A DNA stretch of 5,607 nt from Candidatus Njordarchaeota archaeon (GCA_029856055.1 JAHQWF010000008.1:1-5607), one strand, 5' to 3'. Positions 1-5,607 are shown, counted from the first letter of the stretch. The notes: a model not told the origin generated them from the letters alone. Program-made: numbers and translations.

Positions 1-2451
1 GTTATATAGAGAGAGAACAGCCCCCGTGAATAGTTTTACGGCTTTTTTACGAGATAGTTCTCGACCTATTAATTCGAGTGTTTGAGACCAGGTTCTTGCT
101 TGTAAGACTCTGCATATTAAAATTAGTTCTGATGTTTCATCAATTTCTGGTTTAGATGGATCTTCATCAATAAAGTAAGCTTTCACTAATGCTTGTATGA
201 CATCTGATACAAGTTCATAGCTTAATATTCCTAATTCGTAAGCTACAATTCTTTTAGCTTGAATACTAGTGAGAGATGGCTGATAACGGTAAGGTCTCTC
301 TACACGCTCCCATATATAACCTTTTTTCAAAATTATTAAGGCCAGATCGGGCTCCATATCATAATGAACATATCTCAGCCATTCAACAAACCTTATACGG
401 AATTCCCGATAATATATTCTTATTAAGTTTTCTAATTGCTTTTTGAGCGGTCTAATAACTATTGTTGTATATTCTCCTGAGACTTTATGTCGCATTGGGG
501 ATACATGTATAGGTACGAATTTATTCTTAAGCCAAAACCTCATTAGTTGCACATTTGCACCAAATCCTGCTCCCACCCAATCAAAATTCTTCTTCTTTGC
601 TATTTTGATCAATTCTTCAAGAGCCTTGCTGCCTAGACCCATGCTCATTGCTTTTGGATGAGTCGCTATTCTAACTATACGGTATCCTATAAGTTTCGGA
701 AAAATAGGGTCCCTATAATGTTTCTCTATCGCGATTGGTATTAATTGACCCGACGGTTCAGCAGATTTATCTCTGTAAACTGCTCTAATAACGCTTTGAG
801 GTAATCCGCCCTCTATCGCTATCAATAATGCGCATACTATCTTGCCTGACGGAAGCCTTAAAGCGTATGTTTCGTAATGCGGTGCGTCAGCCATTATTGC
901 CAGATCTTTTGGTTGGTTTCTGTAATGTGCGAACACATATATTCCAATAAATTGCTTTAAATCATCTTCTTTAGGCCCCAAAAACCACGCATCTAGATTC
1001 GCTTTCTCTAACTTAACTCTCATAGCTTTTATGTCTTCATAATCTTTTTCATCTAATTTTGAGGGCTCAGCATCTAATAGTAGCGTGTCATATAACCAAA
1101 TCTCAATGGGGTCATTAATTGAGTATCTAATTGGTTCGTTTAATTCTACGGAGAAGTGTTCAATTTCCTTCATTTTTTCTAATTGTGCCAAGAAGCGAAT
1201 TGAAAATCCTCTACCAGCACCCTCATATCCATGAACAGTGCTTGAATAGATAACTCGAGGGGCGGATTCCATTAATTTAAAAAGTATAGGTACAGGTATT
1301 CCAGCTGCTTCATCTACAGCAATAACTTCAACTTTCTCTCTTTTCGCCACTTTTATTGCATCACGAGGAAGCATGAAAGTAATTATGTATCCTCTACCTC
1401 TAATTTCTAAAGGATTTTGTGTTACTTTCGGTTTTTCTCCTAGAGCTTTTAATGCTTTCTCAGCAAACTGAAATAAAGTGTAGACGTTATATTCATTAGG
1501 GGCAGTAACCAGTATCATGAAGCGTCCTAACGCTCCTTTTCCAGCATACAATTTAGCTATAGAACCTAGAAACAAGCCTACAACAGCGCTTTTTCCGCGT
1601 CCTCTATCTGCTGTTATTGTAATGACTTTTGACTTACTTTTTTTAGGTAATTTTAATAGATTCTCTAATGTCTTTAATGCTTTAATCTGATCTTGGGTCA
1701 CTGCTAACTGGTATATTTTTCTTGGCAAATTAGTATCTGGAGGAATATTTATTTTCTGCCTAATATGTTGACTTGTTTTACTGTGTTCTGTATGTTCCTT
1801 TAAAACTTTATTTCTATCTAGATCAAGCAGATATATTCCCTTATGTTCAAAGATTTTTTTTATAAATCTCTTTATAAACAGTCCGCGTATATCTTCTAGT
1901 CTCCATGGTATTGTAGTTATATACCTGTGAAAATGTGTTTTAAGTTCCCCCCATTTCAATATAGGTGGGGTAAGAAAAATAATTATTCCCCCACCCCTCG
2001 CGGTTTCGACAACACGACCTATATCGTTAGGAGGCATATCTCTATTGAAGTCCAATATAACGATGTCATAAGTTCTTCCCATGGCTTTGACGCTAGAATT
2101 AAAAGGTAGTTTATCTACTTTTACGGGTAATTTTTCGCATTTCTGTATTATTGAATTAATGTAGACTTCTTCTGGCGGCTTACTAGGGTCATATCCTACA
2201 TATAATACAGAAATAGTTTGATTTGATTTTACTAGTCTGATGTAATTTTTAATTATCTCAAGAGTATATTGAATATGCTTTAAAAAATCTTTAGTAGCTA
2301 AAACGAATAGTCTTCTATGATTCCCTTTTAAGGCATTTCTAATCGCTCGTACAATCATCTTTTGAAGCTGGGTCTTCGTAAGGTCTTTTCCATTATTAGT
2401 TCTTTTATTTATCTCCTGTAGGAATGTTTGCCAATATGTTGATGTAAGCAT
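1..2451 (-). CDS. tmcA: tRNA(Met) cytidine acetyltransferase TmcA, 3'-truncated by window edge
   Basis: This family uses acetyl-CoA and ATP to form N4-acetylcytidine in RNA, classically at wobble C34 of elongator tRNA-Met; it is related to eukaryotic NAT10/Kre33. My translation gives 817 residues with no stop before the edge, so the C-terminus is missing. In order: an N-terminal domain (about 1-245) with a Rossmann-like strand 'YDIVILDF'; a RecD-like ATPase domain with Walker A TADRGRGKSAVVG (279-291), Walker B-like VDEAAGIP (379-386) and the family signature STVHGYEGAGRGF (404-416); a GNAT domain with RIATHPKAMSMGLGSKAL (594-611); then the start of the C-terminal tRNA-binding region. The first Q/R of the usual acetyl-CoA loop Q/R-x-x-G-x-G is Met602 here. 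The ATG at 2451 is the first possible start because an in-frame TAA lies two codons upstream. A weak GGTG lies 9 nt before it. The gene follows cysS by 61 bp. The identity is certain; the target RNA range is inferred from the family. Confidence 0.96.
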   Translation of the reverse strand, partial: MLTSTYWQTFLQEINKRTNNGKDLTKTQLQKMIVRAIRNALKGNHRRLFVLATKDFLKHIQYTLEIIKNYIRLVKSNQTISVLYVGYDPSKPPEEVYINSIIQKCEKLPVKVDKLPFNSSVKAMGRTYDIVILDFNRDMPPNDIGRVVETARGGGIIIFLTPPILKWGELKTHFHRYITTIPWRLEDIRGLFIKRFIKKIFEHKGIYLLDLDRNKVLKEHTEHSKTSQHIRQKINIPPDTNLPRKIYQLAVTQDQIKALKTLENLLKLPKKSKSKVITITADRGRGKSAVVGLFLGSIAKLYAGKGALGRFMILVTAPNEYNVYTLFQFAEKALKALGEKPKVTQNPLEIRGRGYIITFMLPRDAIKVAKREKVEVIAVDEAAGIPVPILFKLMESAPRVIYSSTVHGYEGAGRGFSIRFLAQLEKMKEIEHFSVELNEPIRYSINDPIEIWLYDTLLLDAEPSKLDEKDYEDIKAMRVKLEKANLDAWFLGPKEDDLKQFIGIYVFAHYRNQPKDLAIMADAPHYETYALRLPSGKIVCALLIAIEGGLPQSVIRAVYRDKSAEPSGQLIPIAIEKHYRDPIFPKLIGYRIVRIATHPKAMSMGLGSKALEELIKIAKKKNFDWVGAGFGANVQLMRFWLKNKFVPIHVSPMRHKVSGEYTTIVIRPLKKQLENLIRIYYREFRIRFVEWLRYVHYDMEPDLALIILKKGYIWERVERPYRYQPSLTSIQAKRIVAYELGILSYELVSDVIQALVKAYFIDEDPSKPEIDETSELILICRVLQARTWSQTLELIGRELSRKKAVKLFTGAVLSLYN

Positions 2452-2512
2452 CGTAATTTACACCGATTTTTGAAATGTTTTTGTTAAACTTGAATTTTTT
2501 ATATTGTTTGTA
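2452..2512 (-). promoter_or_regulatory. A-rich cysS-tmcA spacer with a possible tmcA promoter
   Basis: This 61 bp spacer reads A-rich on the transcribed (minus) strand. It contains CAATATAAAAAA (2506 down to 2495), a fair archaeal TATA box. Initiation about 26 nt from its centre would fall near 2473 and leave a leader of roughly 22 nt. No U-rich tract follows the cysS stop on this strand, so read-through from cysS is equally possible. The gene may therefore be served by both a cysS-tmcA operon transcript and an internal promoter. Confidence 0.35.
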
Positions 2513-3979
2513 CTAAGCTAATCTCCATTTTGTACCTTCTTTTGTATCCTCTAAAACTATACCTATCTCTCTTAATCTAGCTCTTATCTCATCAGCTATC
2601 TCATATAATTTCTTTTCACGCAATTTATTACGTATATCGATAATTAGATTTAATAATTGTTCCGATAAGTCTCCTAATTTTAAATAGTTTTCTGGGACAA
2701 ATTTTGAGATACTTTTGCCTCGCCTTTTTTTCTCCATAATTCTCTCATCTAAGGATTGTTGCAATATACCCAAAATCCAACCGAGTTCTCTGATAGTATT
2801 CACGTAATAAGCGATTTCTGATTTATTTAGTTTTTCAAGCATGTTGTTAAGATGCTTAACCATGTTTCTTAGAGTAATTATTGCTTTAGGCGTGTTAAGA
2901 TCATCAGCTAGACTCTTTATAAAGACGCGCCGATATTCCTCTATGGCATTTCTTATATCTCTTACTTCGCCATCACCTATGTCTTTTGATTTCATTTCTG
3001 CCGTGAAGATTACTGAGTATAATTCATCTAATATTTTCTCATAATAATCTAATTGATCCCAACTAAATTCCAGAGGTTTTCTATAATGAGCCTGAATAGC
3101 CCATAATCTTATAGTTTCATAATCATATCTCTTAATGACTTCCCGGATCGGGATAATGTTTCCTAGAGACTTTGAAATTTTCTCTTTTCTTATAGTTACA
3201 AGACCCACATGGAACCAATATCTCGCAAATTCTTTTCCAGTTGCGGCTTCCGACTGAGCTATTTCGTTTTCATGATGCGGGAAAATTAAGTCAGCTCCAC
3301 CACCATGTATATCAAATCTCTCACCTAAATATTTCATTGACATAGCTGAACATTCGATATGCCAACCCGGTCTACCACGCCCCCATGGAGAGCGCCAGCT
3401 CGGTTCTCCAGGTTTTGAGCGTTTCCATAGAGCGAAATCTAAGGGATTCTTTTTTTCTTCTCCAGGTTCTATTCTAGCGCCTGCCATTAGTTTCTCTAGG
3501 TTTTGTTTTGAGAGTTTTCCATATTCGCTGAACTTAATTACATCGAAATATACGTCACCATTTTTTGTGACGTACGCAAAACCTTTTTCTATTAATTTTT
3601 CAACGAGTTCAATTATCTCGGGGATATGCCCCGTAGCCCTAGGCTCTATATTAGGGGGTATTAACCGCAATTCTTTAGTAGCATCATAGAACGCCCTATA
3701 GTACATTTCAGTAACTTCAAAGGGGGATATACCTAATTTAAGAGCCTTGTTTATTATTTTGTCATCTATATCGGTTACGTTACGAACGTATTTTATTTTA
3801 TAGCCGAGATATTTGAATAATCTTAACAATACATCGAATGCGATATATGCTCTTGCGTGACCGATGTGAGGTTCATCTTGTACTGTAGGTCCACAGAAAT
3901 AAGCTTTAACGACCTTATCTTCAAGAGGAGTAAATATCTCTTTTTTTCCTGTTAATGTGTTATACAACTTTATCGACAT
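2513..3979 (-). CDS. cysS: Cysteinyl-tRNA synthetase
   Basis: This class Ia synthetase charges tRNA-Cys with cysteine in the cytosol. From the ATG at 3979 it is 488 residues, close to the family norm (E. coli CysS is 461). Visible motifs, numbered from that ATG: the N-terminal 'YNTLTGKKE' block; CGPTV at 29-33 with zinc ligand C29; the HIGH signature at 38-41; GWHIECSAMS with C210; HGGGADLIFPHHENE, supplying H235 and E239; and KISKS (267-271) in place of KMSKS. These positions match the E. coli zinc ligands C28, C209, H234 and E238 with an offset of one. The C-terminal helical anticodon-binding part ends in EDTKEGTKWRLA. A GTG at 3994 would add MKWLG, but it lies inside a strong Shine-Dalgarno GAGGTGA (3997 down to 3991), 11 nt before the ATG. 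I therefore prefer the ATG. The gene is divergent from the tRNA-Leu/truA pair and lies upstream of tmcA. Confidence 0.98.
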   Translation of the reverse strand: MSIKLYNTLTGKKEIFTPLEDKVVKAYFCGPTVQDEPHIGHARAYIAFDVLLRLFKYLGYKIKYVRNVTDIDDKIINKALKLGISPFEVTEMYYRAFYDATKELRLIPPNIEPRATGHIPEIIELVEKLIEKGFAYVTKNGDVYFDVIKFSEYGKLSKQNLEKLMAGARIEPGEEKKNPLDFALWKRSKPGEPSWRSPWGRGRPGWHIECSAMSMKYLGERFDIHGGGADLIFPHHENEIAQSEAATGKEFARYWFHVGLVTIRKEKISKSLGNIIPIREVIKRYDYETIRLWAIQAHYRKPLEFSWDQLDYYEKILDELYSVIFTAEMKSKDIGDGEVRDIRNAIEEYRRVFIKSLADDLNTPKAIITLRNMVKHLNNMLEKLNKSEIAYYVNTIRELGWILGILQQSLDERIMEKKRRGKSISKFVPENYLKLGDLSEQLLNLIIDIRNKLREKKLYEIADEIRARLREIGIVLEDTKEGTKWRLA

Positions 3980-3990
3980 TCCAAGCCATT

Positions 3991-3997
3991 TCACCTC
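3991..3997 (-). promoter_or_regulatory. Shine-Dalgarno site of cysS
   Basis: On the minus strand this is GAGGTGA, complementary to the archaeal 16S rRNA 3' tail. It is 11 nt from the ATG at 3979. It contains the GTG that would be the start of the longer open frame, and so decides the start in favour of the ATG. It is the only strong ribosome-binding site in the window. Confidence 0.75.
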
Positions 3998-4035
3998 AGC
4001 ATTAAAGTAAATTCAGGCCATTATTTTTAATGCTA

Positions 4036-4045
4036 TATTAAAAAG
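4036..4045 (-). promoter_or_regulatory. Probable TATA box of cysS
   Basis: The minus strand reads CTTTTTAATA here, an archaeal TATA-like element. Transcription starting about 26 nt downstream would begin near 4014, giving a leader of about 35 nt that includes the Shine-Dalgarno site. A short inverted repeat, TATATT-7-AATATA (4034-4052), overlaps the element. In such A+T-rich DNA this may be chance. Confidence 0.45.
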
Positions 4046-4187
4046 CAATATAGAACTTATCACTATTGATTTCCTATAAAGACGTAACGGTAGTCAATCA
4101 AGGATCTTTGATTTGAAAACTAGTGTAAGCTAAAATTTATAAAATCATTTTGCAGGGAATGACTCAATAAAAACACAGGTAGGAAAA
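4046..4187. other. Core of the divergent intergenic region, no gene seen
   Basis: This stretch separates the cysS and tRNA-Leu promoters. I read short frames on both strands and found only ones of a few codons, such as ATG ACT CAA TAA near 4159. It holds an imperfect palindrome (4096-4113). It also holds a second TATA-like, nearly symmetrical TTTATAAAA (about 4136-4144), which could be an extra plus-strand promoter or simply A+T-rich sequence. I see no RNA gene, transposon end or direct repeat array. Confidence 0.5.
4096..4113. repeat. 18-bp imperfect inverted repeat, possible operator
   Basis: AATCAAGGATCTTTGATT has 6-bp arms, AATCAA and TTGATT, around GGATCT, whose inner four bases GATC are self-complementary. 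Only one symmetric base pair departs from perfect dyad symmetry. It lies about 50 bp upstream of the cysS TATA box and about 75 bp upstream of the tRNA TATA box. That is a position from which a dimeric transcription factor could act on either gene. Function is inferred from symmetry and position only. Confidence 0.3.
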
Positions 4188-4196
4188 CTTTTTATC
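4188..4196 (+). promoter_or_regulatory. TATA box of tRNA-Leu (and probably truA)
   Basis: CTTTTTATC is preceded by the purine-rich AGGAAAA, which suits a BRE. Initiation about 26 nt downstream of its centre would fall near 4218, leaving a pre-tRNA 5' leader of about 19 nt for RNase P to remove. The identical 9-mer precedes the Roadblock gene at 5187-5195, which strengthens the call. No other promoter is visible between here and truA. Confidence 0.6.
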
Positions 4197-4214
4197 TTCT
4201 ACAGAGAAGTAGAA
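4197..4214. repeat. Inverted repeat directly downstream of the tRNA TATA box
   Basis: TTCTAC (4197-4202) and GTAGAA (4209-4214) are perfect inverted copies separated by AGAGAA. The alternative CTTCT-ACAG-AGAAG (4196-4209) overlaps it. It sits between the TATA box and the predicted start of transcription (about 4218), where a bound repressor would block RNA polymerase. It could also be chance symmetry; no cognate regulator is visible. Confidence 0.3.
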
Positions 4215-4236
4215 AAATAGTAGTTTTGGCAAAAAA

Positions 4237-4322
4237 GCGGGGGTTCCCGAGCGGTCAAAGGGGCTGGACTTAGGATCCAGTGGCGTAGGCCTACGCGGGT
4301 TCGAATCCCGCCCCCCGCACCA
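4237..4322 (+). tRNA. tRNA-Leu (anticodon UAG), intronless, CCA encoded
   Basis: This is a class II tRNA with a full cloverleaf. The acceptor GCGGGGG (4237-4243) pairs with CCCCCGC (4312-4318), with discriminator A4319 and an encoded CCA at 4320-4322. The D stem is CCC (4246-4248) with GGG (4260-4262). The anticodon stem is CTGGA (4264-4268) with TCCAG (4276-4280), and the loop CTTAGGA places anticodon TAG at 4271-4273, reading CUA and probably other CUN leucine codons. The T stem is GCGGG (4295-4299) with CCCGC (4307-4311) around TTCGAAT. The long variable arm (4281-4294) can pair as GGC/GCC with loop GTAG, or as GTA/TAC with loop GGCC. The 14-bp palindrome GCGTAGGCCTACGC (4283-4296) is explained by this arm. 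All acceptor, D and T stem pairs are G-C, as expected at high temperature. Position 39 is U (T4276), a TruA site. truA starts 15 nt downstream. Confidence 0.98.
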
Positions 4323-4332
4323 TTCTTATGGT
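4319..4332 (+). promoter_or_regulatory. Hairpin joining the tRNA 3' end and the truA leader
   Basis: ACCAT (4319-4323: discriminator A, CCA and one more base) is perfectly complementary to ATGGT (4328-4332), with a TCTT loop. In a joint tRNA-truA precursor this 5-bp hairpin would extend from the acceptor stem across the tRNA 3' processing site. It ends 5 nt before the truA start and contains the only Shine-Dalgarno-like GGT there. The complementarity is seen; any role in processing or translation is inference. Confidence 0.35.
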
Positions 4333-4337
4333 CTTGC

Positions 4338-5129
4338 ATGATGAGGCTGTTGGCCTATATGGCTTATGATGGTACGTTTTATCATGGTTTTGCTAGACAA
4401 AAGGGTGTTAGAACTATTGAAGATACGATTGTGGAAGTATTGAAAGATTATGGTCTTTCTTATTTAGACTATGCTTCTAGAACAGATAAGGGAGTGCATG
4501 CGGTTTCTCAGTTACTTCTTCTCGAATTTAAGAAAACTAAATTAAAACCTTATGATGTTCTAAGACTCATAAATAGTAGATTACCCACCTGTATCACCAT
4601 ACATAGTTTTTCAAGGGGAACCTCGGTACATAGAATTAGAGATGTAATTAAAGTTAAAGAATATTTATACATAGCTCCTGACTTTGGAGAAAACCCAGAC
4701 ATTCTAAAGAGAGGTATCTCATACATAAATGTGAAAGAACATGATTTCTCAACATTATCCAAGGAAAGCAATAGGAGAATACAAACTATAAGAAAAATAA
4801 ATATTCATTTTTCAAGCAAAGGAGACTTCCAATATTTTATCTTTAAGGGTAAAGGATTCTTATGGGAACAGGTAAGGAGAACAGTTACGTTTCTTAAGGC
4901 ATTAGCTTTGGGTCGACTAGAGTTCAATGAATTTGTGGATATACTAAATGGGAAAGAGTTTAAGAAGGGTATTGCTCCCGCACCAGCTGGAGGACTAATA
5001 CTTTGGGACATAAAAACTAATGTTAAGAAGTGGCAATCGATTATTGATATTGGAGTAATAAGAAAGTTAATATTAAGAAAAGCAGAAATATATACTGCTG
5101 CTTTGAGTAAGTCTTGGGTATTACCATAA
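4338..5129 (+). CDS. truA: tRNA pseudouridine(38-40) synthase TruA
   Basis: It isomerises uridines at positions 38, 39 and 40 of the tRNA anticodon arm to pseudouridine, in the cytosol. It is 263 residues, close to the usual length (E. coli TruA is 270). The catalytic signature is ASRTDKGVHA (46-55) with nucleophile D50. The N-terminal strand YMAYDGTFYHGFARQ (7-21) is typical. The Tyr of the R-x-Y-x-Y-like segment KEYLYIAP (107-114) is probably Y109. HDFSTLSK (135-142), FLWEQVRR (174-181) and APAGGLILWD near the C-terminus complete the family pattern. Two ATGs (4338 and 4341) stand in tandem and either could start the protein; no in-frame start lies between them and the tRNA. There is no convincing Shine-Dalgarno site and no room for a promoter in the 15-nt gap after tRNA-Leu. 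Expression therefore probably depends on the tRNA promoter. Nothing suggests a pseudogene or horizontal transfer. Confidence 0.97.
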   Translation: MMRLLAYMAYDGTFYHGFARQKGVRTIEDTIVEVLKDYGLSYLDYASRTDKGVHAVSQLLLLEFKKTKLKPYDVLRLINSRLPTCITIHSFSRGTSVHRIRDVIKVKEYLYIAPDFGENPDILKRGISYINVKEHDFSTLSKESNRRIQTIRKINIHFSSKGDFQYFIFKGKGFLWEQVRRTVTFLKALALGRLEFNEFVDILNGKEFKKGIAPAPAGGLILWDIKTNVKKWQSIIDIGVIRKLILRKAEIYTAALSKSWVLP

Positions 5130-5133
5130 TAGT

Positions 5134-5146
5134 TATTTTCCTTTTA
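5134..5146 (+). terminator. U-rich tract after truA, possible terminator
   Basis: TATTTTCCTTTTA follows the truA stop by 4 nt. Archaeal termination typically occurs at runs of T without need of a hairpin, and none is seen here. The tract is short and interrupted, so the call is tentative. Confidence 0.35.
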
Positions 5147-5186
5147 TGCATCCATAATATTTAAAAACCAATATACTTATGCAAAC

Positions 5187-5195
5187 CTTTTTATC
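5187..5195 (+). promoter_or_regulatory. TATA box of the Roadblock gene
   Basis: CTTTTTATC, preceded by AAAC, is the same 9-mer seen before tRNA-Leu. Initiation about 26 nt from its centre would fall near 5217 and give a leader of about 30 nt. A second TATA-like stretch, ATATTTAAAAA, lies at about 5157-5167 and could be an alternative promoter. Confidence 0.5.
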
Positions 5196-5246
5196 CAGTC
5201 AAAAACAATAAAATTCATCATAAAACAATATATAGGGAAACCAGAA

Positions 5247-5607
5247 ATGGGGGAAGAAATTAGACCAGAGGAACTATTGGAAGCCATTACTGGCGAGGCT
5301 GTGGTCGGAGAAATAGTTGAAAAAATAAAGGAAGTGTTGGTTGATCTCATAAGCAATAATCCGACTATAGAGGGAGGTATAGTATCGACGCTAGAGGGGT
5401 TGCCGCTTACTTGGCATGCTAGAAGACCTGAGGTTATAAAAGAAGAAGGCCGTATAGCAGCAGCTACAACGGTAGTTTTCAGCACATCTGAGAGAAATTC
5501 ATTAGATCTAGGGAAAGGGCACATAGACCACGTTATAATTCGCACAGAAAAAGGATATATTATCTTAAGGCTATCTGATGAGGATCACATAATAGGGGTC
5601 GTTACAA
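5247..5607 (+). CDS. Roadblock/LC7-domain protein, 3'-truncated by window edge
   Basis: The 120 visible residues match the Roadblock/LC7 fold: an acidic N-terminal helix (MGEEIRPEELLEAI), a helix (about 19-36), then GGIVSTLEGLPLTW (about 43-56). A central helix, GRIAAATTVVF, follows. The protein continues with the LDLGKGHIDHVIIRTEKGYIILRLSDEDHIIGVV strands in two stretches: hydrophobic HVIIRTEKGYIILRL and HIIGVV. Family members are small, dimeric cytosolic partners or regulators of Ras-like GTPases (MglB-like), and archaea usually carry several of uncertain function. The ATG at 5247 is the only candidate start, since the frame upstream holds no ATG, GTG or TTG back to about 5175. A weak AGGGA (5234-5238) is the only ribosome-binding-site-like sequence. 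The stop codon lies beyond the edge; typical members are 110-150 residues, so most of the protein is present. It has its own promoter and no evident link to truA. The family is confident; partner and role are unknown. Confidence 0.85.
   Translation, partial: MGEEIRPEELLEAITGEAVVGEIVEKIKEVLVDLISNNPTIEGGIVSTLEGLPLTWHARRPEVIKEEGRIAAATTVVFSTSERNSLDLGKGHIDHVIIRTEKGYIILRLSDEDHIIGVVT

Noticed and set aside
443..661. Short plus-strand open frame antisense to tmcA (another at 1927-2109)
   Set aside because: Both lie wholly opposite conserved TmcA coding sequence and show no protein-like features or start signals of their own.
4283..4296. Perfect 14-bp palindrome GCGTAGGCCTACGC
   Set aside because: It is explained by the class II variable arm and adjoining T stem of tRNA-Leu.
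4237..4337. tRNA-Leu as an integration (att) site
   Set aside because: The sequence downstream is truA. No integrase fragment and no duplicated tRNA 3' end is present in the window.
4328..4337. Upstream ATG at 4328 as the start of truA
   Set aside because: It is out of frame with the TruA reading frame, and the first in-frame start is 4338.
4550..5011. Minus-strand open frames within truA, and a plus-strand one at 2841-3044 within cysS
   Set aside because: They are shadows of conserved coding sequence with no independent support.
5214..5220. C-box-like ATGATGA on the minus strand, suggesting a C/D box guide RNA (also ATGATGA at 4338 on the plus strand)
   Set aside because: No D box CUGA or C'/D' pair lies at suitable spacing on the minus strand, and the plus-strand match is simply the tandem start codons of truA.
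5177..5545. Open frame of 122 codons on the minus strand
   Set aside because: It lies antisense to the clear Roadblock/LC7 gene, has no recognisable domain and is Ser/Pro-rich in the way typical of a shadow frame.

Overview
The window looks like part of a hyperthermophilic archaeal chromosome, most likely a member of the Thermoproteota (Crenarchaeota). The supporting signs are an A+T-rich genome around a tRNA whose acceptor, D and T stems are entirely G-C, archaeal TATA elements of the form CTTTTTAT, a GAGGTGA Shine-Dalgarno site, frequent ATA isoleucine codons, an archaeal-type TmcA, and a small Roadblock/LC7 protein. I cannot place it more precisely. A Desulfurococcales-like organism would fit, but that is a guess.

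Layout: two genes lie on the minus strand and three on the plus strand, diverging from a 257 bp intergenic region (3980-4236). On the minus strand, cysS (cysteinyl-tRNA synthetase) is followed after 61 bp by tmcA (tRNA(Met) cytidine acetyltransferase). tmcA runs off the left edge without a stop codon after 817 codons. On the plus strand, a CCA-encoding tRNA-Leu (anticodon UAG) is followed only 15 nt later by truA (tRNA pseudouridine 38-40 synthase). After a 117 bp gap comes the first 120 codons of a Roadblock/LC7-domain protein, which is cut by the right edge.

Four of the five genes serve translation: one tRNA, one aminoacyl-tRNA synthetase and two enzymes that modify tRNA in or next to the anticodon arm. 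The last gene belongs to a family of small-GTPase partner proteins and has no evident link to the others.

The coding content is ordinary housekeeping, and I see no mobile element, CRISPR array or new multi-gene system. The most interesting points are regulatory. truA has no room for its own promoter, so its mRNA probably comes from a tRNA-mRNA dicistronic transcript. The linked tRNA carries a U39 that TruA should modify. A small hairpin spans the tRNA CCA end and the truA leader. Inverted repeats lie in the tRNA core promoter and elsewhere in the divergent promoter region.
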